Part shown: in pieces, positions 43,215-52,720 of the stretch
How the letters are laid out: every line of letters starts with the position of its first letter
Numbering within the stretch: the first letter of the stretch is position 1
The notes under the pieces: model-generated
Database searches by the model: none
Seen by the model: only the letters and a program-made list of their open reading frames with translations
Told to the model about the DNA's origin: nothing
Source of the DNA: Paraburkholderia guartelaensis
GTDB taxonomy: Bacteria; Pseudomonadota; Gammaproteobacteria; Burkholderiales; Burkholderiaceae
Direction of reading: 5' to 3'
Length of the DNA: 64,000 nt
NCBI RefSeq assembly: GCF_004353905.1
Contig: NZ_SMOD01000029.1
Location: 44,468-108,467, forward strand
Position numbers and translations under genes: made by a program

Positions 43215-43908
43215 GTACGCGTTGTGCGTCTCATGGGTGTAAACCTGGCAACCTGTCACGCGCGCCATCTTCATCGTGCGTGTGCGCGTCGTCTGATTGG
43301 AGCGGGAAAACCACTACTGGCAAAAGGGCTGGTCAACGAGGCTTCGCAACGCCGGTACGCATACGCGCAGGAATGCGCGGCAGGTCACCGACGATGGAGA
43401 ATTCGACGCGTAAAACGGGAAAAAAATCGCATTGACGCGTGCTCACAACATCCGCGTGGCAGTGCGCAATGCGAGCGCGCTATGCGGGAGAGCGAACAAT
43501 TCGTAACGACTGGGTGTGCACCGGCGCTGCACTGATGCGTTTGATGAAGAGGCGCTGTGTATGCCGTAGCGCCGGACAGGCCGGACGACAAGGCGAAAAC
43601 CGGTCGAACTCGAGGTAAATGGCTTTATTGCTGCGAGTGCCTGGCCCGACGAAATTGGCCAACATGTGGGCACAGCATTTGAGAGGGAGCGTGACCCCGG
43701 TCTGAAATTTGCACCAGTGGGGAAGATCATTGTAAGTCGTTGTGTGGCGGCCTCCAAGCGCTCAATAATGCTTAGCTTTTGAGGGCACATCCGGCGCGAT
43801 TTAACGGTGCGAAAAATTTCAAAAGGGTTTAGGATGAATTTGAGCGATGTCGTTTCCGAATAGCGCGCCGCGCACGACATCGGTCGCAGATCTCGGCGAG
43901 GAGGTAGC
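43215..43908. other. Long, less GC-rich noncoding region upstream of prkA
   Basis: Nearly 700 bp without a supportable gene. The part from about 43680 is close to 50% GC by eye, well below the flanks. A stretch at 43690-43720 (GTGACCCCGGTCTGAAATTT) resembles ends of decayed insertion sequences. It must also contain the prkA promoter; GAGGAGG before the ATG at 43909 is the ribosome site. Confidence 0.4.
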
Positions 43909-45831
43909 ATGGATATCTACAGCAGCTTCGCGACCCGCTTCGAAAAAACGCGAGAGGAGGAGTTCTCGCTCGAGGAGTATCTCGCGCTCTGCAAGGAAGA
44001 TCCCAATGCGTACGCCACGGCTGGCGAACGCATGCTGACGGCAATCGGCGAACCCGAACAGATCGACACCCGCAACGATCCGCGTCTGTCGCGCATCTTT
44101 GCGAACAAGGTCATCAAGGTGTATCCCGCATTCCGCGAGTTCTATGGCATGGAAGACGTGATCGAGCAGGTCGTCGCGTACTTCCGCCATGCGGCGCAAG
44201 GACTCGAAGAGAAGAAGCAGATTCTCTATCTGCTCGGTCCGGTGGGCGGCGGCAAGTCCTCCATTGCCGAGCGTCTGAAGCAGCTCATGGAGCGCGTGCC
44301 GTTCTACTCGATCAAGGGCTCGCCCGTGAACGAGTCTCCGCTCGGGCTGTTCGACTACGACGAAGATGGCCCGATACTCGAAGAGCAATACGGCATACCG
44401 CGCCGTTACCTGCGCAGCATCCTGAGCCCGTGGGCCGTGAAGCGCCTGCACGAATACAACGGCGACATCCGCAAGTTCCGCGTGGTGCGCCGCTTCCCGT
44501 CCATCCTGCGCCAGATCGGCATCGCGAAGACCGAGCCTGGCGACGAAAACAATCAGGACATCTCGTCGCTCGTCGGCAAGGTGGACATCCGCAAGCTCGA
44601 GCAATACGCCCAGGACGACGCAGACGCGTACAGCTACTCGGGTGGCCTGTGTCTCGCGAATCAGGGCCTGCTCGAATTCGTCGAAATGTTCAAGGCGCCG
44701 ATCAAGGTGCTGCACCCGCTGCTCACGGCCACCCAGGAAGGTAACTTCAAGGGCACCGAAGGATTCGGGGCGATTCCGTTCAACGGCATCATCCTCGCGC
44801 ACTCGAACGAGTCGGAGTGGAAGGCGTTCCGCAACAACCGCAACAACGAGGCACTGCTCGATCGTATCTTCGTGGTGAAGGTGCCGTACTGCCTGCGCTA
44901 CTCGGAAGAGATGAAGATCTACGAGAAGCTGTTGCGCAATTCGTCGCTGGCCGAGGCCGTGTGCGCGCCGGGCACGCTCAAGATGATGGCGCAGATGTCG
45001 GTGCTCACGCGCCTGCAGGAGCCGGAGAACTCGAGTCTCTTCTCGAAGATGCAGGTGTACGACGGCGAAAACCTCAAGGACACCGATCCAAAAGCGAAGT
45101 CGTACCAGGAGTACCGCGACTTCGCGGGCGTGGACGAAGGCATGAACGGGGTCTCGACGCGCTTCGCGTTCAAGATTCTCTCGCGCGTGTTCAACTTCGA
45201 TTCGACTGAAGTGGCTGCGAATCCGGTGCACCTCATGTATGTGCTCGAACAGCAGATCGAGCGCGAACAGTTCCCGCCGGAAACCGAGCAGAAGTATCTG
45301 TCGTTCGTGAAGGACGTGCTGGCCTCGCGTTACGCGGAGTTCATCGGCAAGGAGATCCAGACCGCCTACCTCGAGTCGTATTCCGAATACGGGCAGAACA
45401 TCTTCGACCGCTATGTCACGTACGCCGACTTCTGGATTCAGGATCAGGAGTTCCGCGATCACGATACGGGCGAAAGCTTCGATCGCGCGGCGTTGAATGC
45501 CGAGCTCGAGAAGATCGAGAAGCCCGCGGGTATCAGCAACCCGAAGGACTTCCGCAACGAGATCGTGAACTTCGTGCTGCGCGCGCGTGCGGCCAACGCC
45601 GGCAAGAACCCCGCGTGGATCAGCTACGAGAAGCTGCGCGTGGTGATCGAAAAGAAAATGTTTTCGAACACGGAAGAACTTTTGCCGGTCATCTCGTTCA
45701 ATGCGAAAGGATCGGCGGAAGAGCAGCGCAAGCACGAAGACTTCGTCAACCGCATGGTGGCGAAGGGCTATACGCCGAAGCAGGTCCGGTTGCTCTGCGA
45801 CTGGTATCTGCGGGTGCGCAAGTCGTCGTGA
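43909..45831 (+). CDS. prkA: PrkA-type serine protein kinase (YeaG)
   Basis: 640 aa, the E. coli YeaG length. The N-terminal AAA-like PrkA domain has P-loop GPVGGGKSS (110-118) and an Arg-rich region RRYLRSILSPWAVKRLHEYN; the C-terminal PrkA kinase-like domain ends KGYTPKQVRLLCDWYLRVRK. In E. coli YeaG is a stress- and stationary-phase protein, later shown for B. subtilis PrkA to have protease-like activity as well; the substrate set is unclear. First gene of prkA-yeaH-spoVR, a co-occurring module in proteobacteria. GAGGAGG is 5 nt upstream of the ATG. Confidence 0.95.
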   Translation: MDIYSSFATRFEKTREEEFSLEEYLALCKEDPNAYATAGERMLTAIGEPEQIDTRNDPRLSRIFANKVIKVYPAFREFYGMEDVIEQVVAYFRHAAQGLEEKKQILYLLGPVGGGKSSIAERLKQLMERVPFYSIKGSPVNESPLGLFDYDEDGPILEEQYGIPRRYLRSILSPWAVKRLHEYNGDIRKFRVVRRFPSILRQIGIAKTEPGDENNQDISSLVGKVDIRKLEQYAQDDADAYSYSGGLCLANQGLLEFVEMFKAPIKVLHPLLTATQEGNFKGTEGFGAIPFNGIILAHSNESEWKAFRNNRNNEALLDRIFVVKVPYCLRYSEEMKIYEKLLRNSSLAEAVCAPGTLKMMAQMSVLTRLQEPENSSLFSKMQVYDGENLKDTDPKAKSYQEYRDFAGVDEGMNGVSTRFAFKILSRVFNFDSTEVAANPVHLMYVLEQQIEREQFPPETEQKYLSFVKDVLASRYAEFIGKEIQTAYLESYSEYGQNIFDRYVTYADFWIQDQEFRDHDTGESFDRAALNAELEKIEKPAGISNPKDFRNEIVNFVLRARAANAGKNPAWISYEKLRVVIEKKMFSNTEELLPVISFNAKGSAEEQRKHEDFVNRMVAKGYTPKQVRLLCDWYLRVRKSS

Positions 45832-46006
45832 ACGAAGAGGCTTTACCGTCCGAGTGCGCTGCCGCAGTTTTGCGGCGGCGCAAAAGGACCCCCGGCGGGG
45901 CGCAGGCGGCGTGGCCATGAGCGGGTGAACGCGGCACGCACGATGGCAGACGCGGCAATGAACACTGCGCACCTCGCCCATTCGCAACTGGAGCGGGAGA
46001 CTGGAT

Positions 46007-47275
46007 GTGCTTCATCAAATCATCGACCGCAGGCTAGCCGGAAAGAACAAGAGCATTGCTAACCGCGAGCGCTTTTTGCGCCGCGTGAAGAACTATATTC
46101 GTCACGCCGTTTCGGAAGCGGTGCGTGACCGCAGCATCAAGGACATACAGAGCAACCAGAGCATCACCATTCCGCGCAAGGACATTGCGGAGCCGTCGTT
46201 CCGGCACGGCCCCGGCGGCAAGCGCGAAATGGTTCACCCAGGCAACGAGGACTACATTCGCGGCGACCGCATTCCGCGCCCACAGGGCGGCGGTGGCGGT
46301 GGCGGCAGCCAGGCGAGCAACGAGGGCGAAGGTCAGGACGACTTCGTGTTCGAACTCTCCCGCGAAGAATTCATGCAGTACTTCTTCGACGACCTCGAAC
46401 TGCCGCGCCTCGTCAAAACCCATCTCATGGCCGTGCCGACGTGGAAGAGCATCCGCGCGGGCTGGGCTGCCGAGGGCACGCCGAACAACATCGACGTCGT
46501 GAGATCGCTGCGCAGCGCGCTCGGCCGCCGTATCGCGCTCGGTGCGCCGCTCGTCAACGAACTGCACGAACTCGAAGAGCAACTCGAAGCGCTCAAGGCC
46601 GACCCGGCCGACCGGCGCGAAGAGATCGCGGTGCTCGAAGAGCAGATCCATCACCTGCGTGGGCGCATCTGGCGCATTCCGTTCATCGACCCGTTCGATC
46701 TGCGTTACGTGAATCGCGTGAAGCAGCCGCAACCGTCGAGCCAGGCCGTGATGTTCTGCCTCATGGACGTGTCGGGCTCGATGGACGAGCAGCGCAAGGA
46801 CTTGTCCAAGCGCTTCTTCATCCTCCTGTACCTGTTCCTCAAGCGCAATTACGAAAAGATCGAGGTGGTCTTCATTCGCCACCACACGCGCGCCGAGGAA
46901 GTGGACGAGGACACCTTCTTTCATTCCACCGAAAGCGGCGGCACGGTCGTGTCGAGCGCGCTGGAGCTGATGAAAAAAGTGATCGAGGACCGTTATTCGC
47001 CAAGCGACTGGAACATCTACGGCGCACAGGCTTCGGACGGCGACAATTGGACTGACGATTCGCCCAAATGCCGCAAGATTCTCGCGGATGACATACTGCC
47101 GCAGGTGCGCTATTTTGCGTATATTCAGGTGACGCCGGAGGAGCAGAACCTCTGGCTTGAATACGCGCAGCTCGCACTCACCGAACCGCATCTGGCGATG
47201 AAAAAAGTCGACACCGCGGCGGACATCTACCCGGTGTTCCGGGAGCTTTTCGAAAAGCAGGTGGAGCACTCATGA
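46007..47275 (+). CDS. yeaH: YeaH/YhbH-family VWA-like protein (DUF444)
   Basis: 422 aa. It opens VLHQIIDRRLAGKNKSIANR, then FLRRVKNYIRHAV, matching YeaH proteins; a GTG at 46007 with GGGAGA upstream is therefore the start. A Gly-rich stretch (QGGGGGGGSQASNEGEG) follows near residue 90. A von Willebrand A-like domain begins with LMDVSGSMDEQRKDL; the metal motif D254-x-S256-x-S258 is intact. The protein is cytosolic and acts with PrkA in an unknown step of the stress response. Its stop overlaps an ATG (ATGA) that could extend SpoVR. Confidence 0.93.
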   Translation: MLHQIIDRRLAGKNKSIANRERFLRRVKNYIRHAVSEAVRDRSIKDIQSNQSITIPRKDIAEPSFRHGPGGKREMVHPGNEDYIRGDRIPRPQGGGGGGGSQASNEGEGQDDFVFELSREEFMQYFFDDLELPRLVKTHLMAVPTWKSIRAGWAAEGTPNNIDVVRSLRSALGRRIALGAPLVNELHELEEQLEALKADPADRREEIAVLEEQIHHLRGRIWRIPFIDPFDLRYVNRVKQPQPSSQAVMFCLMDVSGSMDEQRKDLSKRFFILLYLFLKRNYEKIEVVFIRHHTRAEEVDEDTFFHSTESGGTVVSSALELMKKVIEDRYSPSDWNIYGAQASDGDNWTDDSPKCRKILADDILPQVRYFAYIQVTPEEQNLWLEYAQLALTEPHLAMKKVDTAADIYPVFRELFEKQVEHS

Positions 47276-47472
47276 CGACACGCCACCTGCACAATGAGGC
47301 GCGCGGCTATCAGCCGGAGCGTCGGAAGACGAGCGGCCACGAAAAAGGGCATCATGGCGAACACGGTGACGAGCGCAAGCCCGGCCACCGCGAAGACGCC
47401 GAAGCGCCCGGACATGCCGCCGGGGCTGCTCGCCACAAGGAGCATGGGCTCGCCCAGCAAAGGGAAGTGCAA

Positions 47473-48996
47473 ATGAACGTAGCCGACAAACGGCCGTTGC
47501 CGTGCCCCTCCGACTGGACCTTCGAACTCATCGAGGAGTACGACACACATATCTCGCATGTTGCAGAGCAATACGAACTGGATGTTTATCCGATCCAGCT
47601 CGAACTGATCAGCGCCGAGCAGATGATGGACGCCTACGCGTCCGTTGGCATGCCGGTGAACTATCGCCACTGGTCATTCGGCAAGCACTTTCTCTCCACC
47701 GAAAAGAGCTATCGCCGCGGCCAGATGGGTCTCGCCTACGAGATCGTCATCAACTCCAACCCCTGCATTGCGTATCTCATGGAAGAGAACACCATGACGA
47801 TGCAGGCGCTCGTGATCGCGCACGCCGCGTACGGGCACAACTCGTTCTTCAAGGGCAACTATCTGTTCCGTCTCTGGACGGACGCGCACGCCATCATCGA
47901 TTACCTCGTCTATGCGAAGAATTACATCGCCGAATGCGAGGAACGCTATGGTCTCGACCGCGTGGAAGAGTTGCTCGACTCGTGCCACGCGCTCATGAAT
48001 TACGGCGTGGACCGCTACAAACGTCCGCAAAAGCTGTCGCTCGAACGCGAGGCCGCATTGCGCCGGGAACGCGAGGCTTATCTGCAGTCCCAGGTCAATG
48101 AGTTGTGGCGCACGCTGCCCAAGCAGCAAATGCCCGTTGCCGAGGAAATCGACGAGCGCTTTCCGCCGGAGCCACAGGAAAACCTGCTGTATTTCGCCGA
48201 AAAGAACTCGCCGCTGCTCGAGCCGTGGGAGCGTGAAGTCATACGCATCGTGCGCAAGATCGGGCAATACTTCTACCCGCAGCGGCAGACCCAGGTGATG
48301 AACGAAGGCTGGGCCACGTTCTGGCATTACACGTTGCTCAACACGCTTTATACGCAGGGCAAGCTGGAAGACGGCTTCATGATGGAGTTCCTGCATTCGC
48401 ACAGCAACGTGATCTATCAGCCGCCGGTGACGAAGCCGTATTACAGCGGCATCAATCCGTATGCGCTCGGGTTTTCGATGATGAGCGACATTCGCCGCAT
48501 CTGCGAGAACCCCACCGAGGAGGACCGCAAGTGGTTCCCCGAGCTGGCCGGCAGTCCATGGCTCAAGTCGCTGCACTATGCCATGCGCAATTTCAAGGAT
48601 GAGAGCTTCGTGGCGCAATACTTGTCGCCGCATCTGATCCGCGAAATGCGGCTCTTCTCGGTGCTCGACGACGACATGCGCGACGCGCTTGAAGTCTCGG
48701 CCATCCACGACGAAAGCGGCTACCAGTACGTACGCCAGGCGCTCTCGCGTCAGTACGACATGCATCACCGCGAGCCGAATATCCAGGTGTGGTCGGTGAA
48801 CACGCGCGGCGATCGCAGCCTCACGCTGCGTCACTTCATGAGCGACAATCGCCATCTTTCGGGCGACACTGACGAAGTGCTGCGCCATATGGCGCGCCTC
48901 TGGCAGTTCGACGTGTTCCTCGAAAGCGTGGACGAGAACGGCACGGTCCGAAAACGCTACGAATGCCGTTATATGCCGCCGCCGATTCGGGTATAG
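47473..48996 (+). CDS. spoVR: SpoVR/YcgB-family protein
   Basis: 507 aa from the ATG at 47473, matching E. coli YcgB (510). Conserved blocks include MMDAYASVGMPVNYRHWSFG, then LAYEIVINSNPCIAYLMEEN and HAAYGHNSFFKGNYLF, with many invariant His and Glu, plus QVMNEGWATFWHYTLLNTLY. AGGGAAG is 7 nt upstream. An in-frame ATG at 47272, coupled to yeaH by ATGA and with GGTGGAG upstream, would add 67 hydrophilic His/Glu/Gly-rich residues without homologues known to me. Third gene of the module; function unknown, linked to stationary phase and sporulation-like stress. Confidence 0.92.
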   Translation: MNVADKRPLPCPSDWTFELIEEYDTHISHVAEQYELDVYPIQLELISAEQMMDAYASVGMPVNYRHWSFGKHFLSTEKSYRRGQMGLAYEIVINSNPCIAYLMEENTMTMQALVIAHAAYGHNSFFKGNYLFRLWTDAHAIIDYLVYAKNYIAECEERYGLDRVEELLDSCHALMNYGVDRYKRPQKLSLEREAALRREREAYLQSQVNELWRTLPKQQMPVAEEIDERFPPEPQENLLYFAEKNSPLLEPWEREVIRIVRKIGQYFYPQRQTQVMNEGWATFWHYTLLNTLYTQGKLEDGFMMEFLHSHSNVIYQPPVTKPYYSGINPYALGFSMMSDIRRICENPTEEDRKWFPELAGSPWLKSLHYAMRNFKDESFVAQYLSPHLIREMRLFSVLDDDMRDALEVSAIHDESGYQYVRQALSRQYDMHHREPNIQVWSVNTRGDRSLTLRHFMSDNRHLSGDTDEVLRHMARLWQFDVFLESVDENGTVRKRYECRYMPPPIRV

Positions 48997-49034
48997 CCAT
49001 CTCATTGCGTGACGCGATTGAGCGTGCAAGTCAT

Positions 49035-49061
49035 GAGGCCAGCCTGCGGGCTGGCCTCTTT
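49035..49061 (+). terminator. Intrinsic terminator of prkA-yeaH-spoVR
   Basis: Perfect 10-bp stem GAGGCCAGCC / GGCTGGCCTC with TGCG loop and a short TTT tail. Confidence 0.85.
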
Positions 49062-49192
49062 CATTGATGCGCGTGCAACGACGTTGCAATCGAACACGTA
49101 CCGCAACGCCCACGCGCGCTAACATACTGCGCCAGTGAACTAACAAGCTAAAAGACACCGCACGTAGAGGCGGATTTCGAAAGGATGGCGTA

Positions 49193-50869
49193 ATGGCGTT
49201 TGAACTGTTTCGCGGCGTGCGGCCGCTTTCTCGCACGTCTGCTTTGCGCGATGCGCTCGCCGGCGTGCAGCTTGCGTCGATGAACGTGCCGCAACTGCTT
49301 GGCTATGCGCGCATCGCGGGCATGCCTGCCGTAACCGGTCTGTACACGGGCTTTCTGCCTCTCGTTGCGTTCGCGCTCTTTGGCGCGTCGCGCCATCTCG
49401 TGGTTGCTGCCGATTCCGCCACGGCCACCATTTTCGCGAGCCGTCTCACGACCATGGCGGCGCCTTCGAGCGCAGAGTACCTCGCGCTCGCGGGCATGAC
49501 CGCTTTGCTCACGGCCGTGATGTTGTTGATCGCACGCGTGTTTCGTCTCGGCTTTCTCGCGGACTTTCTCTCGCGCACCGTTCTCGCAGGTTTTCTCACG
49601 GGCGTGGGCGTGCAGGTGGGCGTGGCGATGCTCGGCGACATGCTTGGCATTACTGTCAATTCCCGCCGCACAGTCCTTCAAATCAAGCAGATCGTCACGC
49701 AACTGGGCGCGATACACTGGCCGACGCTTGGCATCGCCGTGGCCGTCGTGGCCGCCATCCTGGTCTTCAAGGCCTTGCGGCCGCGCTGGCCGGTGCCGCT
49801 CGTCGCCGTGGTGGGGAGCATCGCGGCGAGCGCCATGCTGAACTTCGAGGGCCATGGCATTTCGGTAATCGGCCCGGTGCAGGGCGGCTTGCCGCGCATG
49901 AGTTTTCCCGCAGTGGGCTGGTTCCAGATGATCGATCTGCTGCAGGTGGCGGCGTCGTGCTTCGTCATCATCGTCGCGCAGAGTGCTGCAACGAGCCGCG
50001 CGTTTGCCGAGCGCTATGGCGAGCGCACCGACGAGGACACCAATCTCCTCGGCCTCGCGGCGGCCAACGCGGCGGCTTCGATGAGCGGCGCGTTCGTCGT
50101 GAACGGCAGCCTCACGCAGACCGCCATGGCCGATCAGGCCGGCGCGCGCAGCCAGTTCGCGCAGCTCGTGTTTGCAGGGGTCGTGCTCGTGGTGCTGTTG
50201 TTCTTCAGCCGCCTGCTGCAATACCTGCCGCATTGCGTGCTCGCCGCAATCGTCTTCACGATTGCCGTGGGACTCGTGAATATTCGCCAACTGGTCGACA
50301 TTCGCCGCGAAAGTCCCGGCGAATTCTGGCTCGCGATAACGACGGCGATCGCTGTCGTCGTGGTCGGCGTCGAGAACGGTATCCTCATCGCGATCGGCCT
50401 GTCATTGCTGCGCCACGTGCGGCATAGCTACCGGCCGCACACCATGGTGCTCGTGCCGAACGCGGAGGGGCACTGGCTGCCCGAACCCGCGGAGGCGGGC
50501 CAGCTCACGGCGCCGGGGTTGATCGTCTATCGCTTCGGTGCGGACCTGTTCTATGCGAACGACCATTTGTTCGTCGACGAGTTGCGCGAGCTGGTCAATC
50601 GGGCGCCATCGCCCGTGCACTGCGTGGTCGTGGATGCGGGGGCGATTACCGACCTCGATTATTCCGCGGGGCGGGCCGTGATCGACCTTTGCTCGGAGCT
50701 CGCGGAGCGCGGCGTGAAGGTGATTTTCGGTCGCGTGAACCGCTATCTGCTTTCAGACATGGACCGGCATGGCATCACGCCCGTGGTGGGCCGTGCGAAC
50801 ATCTTCCCGACCCTGCACGAAGCACTCGCGGCGGTGCGTCCCGATCTGGAGTCGCGCGCGGATGCGTGA
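49193..50869 (+). CDS. SulP-family anion transporter with STAS domain
   Basis: 558 aa. About 10-12 membrane segments; the SulP signature appears as ASMNVPQLLGYARIAGMPAV and TGLYTGFLPLVAFALFGASR, and GFLTGVGVQVGVAMLGDMLG follows. The C-terminal STAS domain occupies about 445-550 (YRFGADLFYANDHLFVDELR, DAGAITDLDYSAGRAVIDLC). Such proteins move sulfate, bicarbonate or dicarboxylates across the inner membrane. No sulfate-assimilation or carbonic-anhydrase gene is adjacent, so the ion is open. ATG at 49193 with GAAAGGATG upstream. Confidence 0.9.
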   Translation: MAFELFRGVRPLSRTSALRDALAGVQLASMNVPQLLGYARIAGMPAVTGLYTGFLPLVAFALFGASRHLVVAADSATATIFASRLTTMAAPSSAEYLALAGMTALLTAVMLLIARVFRLGFLADFLSRTVLAGFLTGVGVQVGVAMLGDMLGITVNSRRTVLQIKQIVTQLGAIHWPTLGIAVAVVAAILVFKALRPRWPVPLVAVVGSIAASAMLNFEGHGISVIGPVQGGLPRMSFPAVGWFQMIDLLQVAASCFVIIVAQSAATSRAFAERYGERTDEDTNLLGLAAANAAASMSGAFVVNGSLTQTAMADQAGARSQFAQLVFAGVVLVVLLFFSRLLQYLPHCVLAAIVFTIAVGLVNIRQLVDIRRESPGEFWLAITTAIAVVVVGVENGILIAIGLSLLRHVRHSYRPHTMVLVPNAEGHWLPEPAEAGQLTAPGLIVYRFGADLFYANDHLFVDELRELVNRAPSPVHCVVVDAGAITDLDYSAGRAVIDLCSELAERGVKVIFGRVNRYLLSDMDRHGITPVVGRANIFPTLHEALAAVRPDLESRADA

Positions 50870-50958
50870 CGTCCGTGTAGCCATGCTACAAGCCGAAAGG
50901 CCATGTAGTGCGGAAAACGTGTGAAGCAGCTACATAAAAACGTCCAGAGAAACCCCGA

Positions 50959-50988
50959 TTGTCCGCCGGAATTGGCCGCTGCTATTGT
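50959..50988 (+). promoter_or_regulatory. Promoter candidate of the beta-glucosidase operon
   Basis: TTGTCC (50959-50964) and TATTGT (50983-50988) with an 18-bp spacer. The operator palindrome begins 15 bp after the -10, across the expected start of transcription. Confidence 0.5.
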
Positions 50989-51002
50989 GCGGCTCAAGCG
51001 CT

Positions 51003-51018
51003 GTGGAAGCGCTTCCAC
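51003..51018. promoter_or_regulatory. LacI-family operator of the beta-glucosidase operon
   Basis: Perfect 16-bp palindrome GTGGAAGCGCTTCCAC with a central CG, 60 bp before the GH1 start. Typical of LacI/GalR proteins (CcpA/CelR-like TGGAAGCGCTTCCA core). The presumed ligand is the LacI protein at 56945-57988. Confidence 0.85.
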
Positions 51019-51077
51019 TCGAACCCGATCCGGCTGCCCAAAACGCATGCGCCGGTGATTCCCGCGCAGGAGGTTGT

Positions 51078-52481
51078 GTGACTCAGGACACCGCATTGCC
51101 GCATTCCGCCGCCGCAGTTGCCGACGATCCGTTCACGCCGCCCGCCAGCTCCGCACTGTGGCGCAGCGACTTCCTCCTGGGCGCGGCCACAGCCTCGTAT
51201 CAGATCGAAGGCGCGATCCACGAGGACGGCCGCCTGCCGTCGATCTGGGACACCTTCAGCGCGACGCCAGGCAAGGTGCTCGCGGGCGACACGGGCGCTG
51301 TTGCCTGCGACCACTATCACCGTTGGGAGGCCGATCTCGATCTGCTCGAAAGCCTGAACTTCGAGGCTTATCGCTTTTCGATCGCGTGGCCGCGCGTGAT
51401 GGACGAGGCGGGGCGGCCCAATGCCAAAGGCATCGCGTTCTACAAGCGCTTGCTGGAGCGCCTGAGGGAGAAGGGCGTGCGTACCTTCGCCACGCTCTAT
51501 CACTGGGACCTGCCGCAGCATCTGGAAGATCGCGGCGGCTGGCTCAACCGCGATACCGCATACAGCTTCGCCGACTATGCGGACCTCATGAGCCGCGAAC
51601 TGTCCGGCCTCGTCGACGCATGGATGACGCTCAACGAGCCGTGGTGCTCGGCGTACCTCGGCTACGGCAGCGGCCATCATGCGCCGGGCCTCGCTAACGG
51701 CCGCTACGCCACCCAGGCCATGCATCATCTGCTGCTCGGCCACGGCCTGGCCACTGGTGTTCTGCGCGCGAACGATCCCGGCTCGACCAAGGGCATCGTG
51801 GCGAACGTGGGGCGCGGCACGCCCGATTCCTCATCGCCGGAAGACGTGCGCGCCGCGCGCCGCTTCGAAGTGCAGCACAACGCGTGGATTCTCGATCCGC
51901 TGCTCAAGGGCGCGTATCCCGAAGAACTCTTCGAGCTGTGGCCAGGCACCGAGCCGCTCGTGCTCGAAGGCGACATGAAGACCATCTCGGCACCGCTCGA
52001 TTTCCTCGGCATCAACTATTACTTTCGCACCAACGTGAAGAGCGACGGTGCGCACGGCTTCGTCGAAGTGCCGTTGAAGGACGTCGAGCGCACGCAGATG
52101 GGATGGGAGGTTCACCCCGACGGTCTGCGCGACCTGCTGATTGGCTTCGCGCGCAACTATGAGAACCTGCCGCCCATCTATATCACCGAGAACGGCATGG
52201 CCTCGGACGACCGCGTGAGCAACGGCGAGGTGAACGACACGCAGCGCATCTCGTTCCTCAAGCGCCATCTTGCCGCGGTGGACGCCGCCATCAAGGCCGG
52301 CGTGGACGTGCGCGGTTATTTCGTCTGGTCGCTGCTCGACAACTTCGAATGGGCGTTCGGCTATGAGCGGCGCTTTGGCGTCGTGCATGTCGACTACGAC
52401 ACGCAGGTCCGCACGCCCAAGCGCAGCGCGGAACTCATTGCGCATTTCATCGCGCAGCGGCGTGCGCTCGACGGCGCTTGA
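51078..52481 (+). CDS. GH1 beta-glucosidase
   Basis: 467 aa, normal for glycoside hydrolase family 1. N-terminal FLLGAATASYQIEGAIHEDG, acid/base Glu187 in TLNEP, nucleophile Glu371 in YITENG, and the late NFEWAFGYERRFG signature are intact. No signal peptide, so it acts in the cytosol on imported beta-glucosides such as cellobiose. GTG start at 51078 with AGGAGG 5 nt upstream; longer frames cross the operator and were rejected. First gene of the operon, followed after 239 bp by the ABC importer genes. Confidence 0.95.
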   Translation: MTQDTALPHSAAAVADDPFTPPASSALWRSDFLLGAATASYQIEGAIHEDGRLPSIWDTFSATPGKVLAGDTGAVACDHYHRWEADLDLLESLNFEAYRFSIAWPRVMDEAGRPNAKGIAFYKRLLERLREKGVRTFATLYHWDLPQHLEDRGGWLNRDTAYSFADYADLMSRELSGLVDAWMTLNEPWCSAYLGYGSGHHAPGLANGRYATQAMHHLLLGHGLATGVLRANDPGSTKGIVANVGRGTPDSSSPEDVRAARRFEVQHNAWILDPLLKGAYPEELFELWPGTEPLVLEGDMKTISAPLDFLGINYYFRTNVKSDGAHGFVEVPLKDVERTQMGWEVHPDGLRDLLIGFARNYENLPPIYITENGMASDDRVSNGEVNDTQRISFLKRHLAAVDAAIKAGVDVRGYFVWSLLDNFEWAFGYERRFGVVHVDYDTQVRTPKRSAELIAHFIAQRRALDGA

Positions 52482-52601
52482 CACTGCAAGTTCGCTTGAC
52501 AGGGTTACCGAGCAAGGGCAACAACTAGCGTGACAACCACGGCACGACGTGCGACGCTCGGGCATGCCGCTTGATGCGCCGTGGACGGGAAACTTCCAAA
52601 C

Positions 52602-52613
52602 CAAAAGCTTTTG
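52602..52613. promoter_or_regulatory. Palindrome in the bgl-ABC spacer
   Basis: Perfect CAAAAGCTTTTG about 110 bp before the substrate-binding gene. Could be a second regulatory site or chance; its centre (GC) differs from the LacI operator upstream. Confidence 0.3.
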
Positions 52614-52720
52614 CAGACCAACCCGGAGCAACCGGAGCCCTGCATGGGCCCGACGTCGGTGCTGATGCACTGACGCCAGGCGACAGCTGAAGCGCCAGCT
52701 CCGGATCGACAGGAGACGCA

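Noticed and set aside
43443..43910. Possible 155-codon minus-strand gene upstream of prkA
   Set aside because: No ribosome site, no recognisable domain, and it spans the ribosome site of prkA.
43819..45987. Long minus-strand open frame opposite prkA (over 700 codons)
   Set aside because: Mirror of the prkA codon pattern with no family resemblance.
49148..50290. Minus-strand open frame opposite the SulP gene
   Set aside because: His/Arg/Glu-rich low-quality translation without start signal; SulP is well supported.
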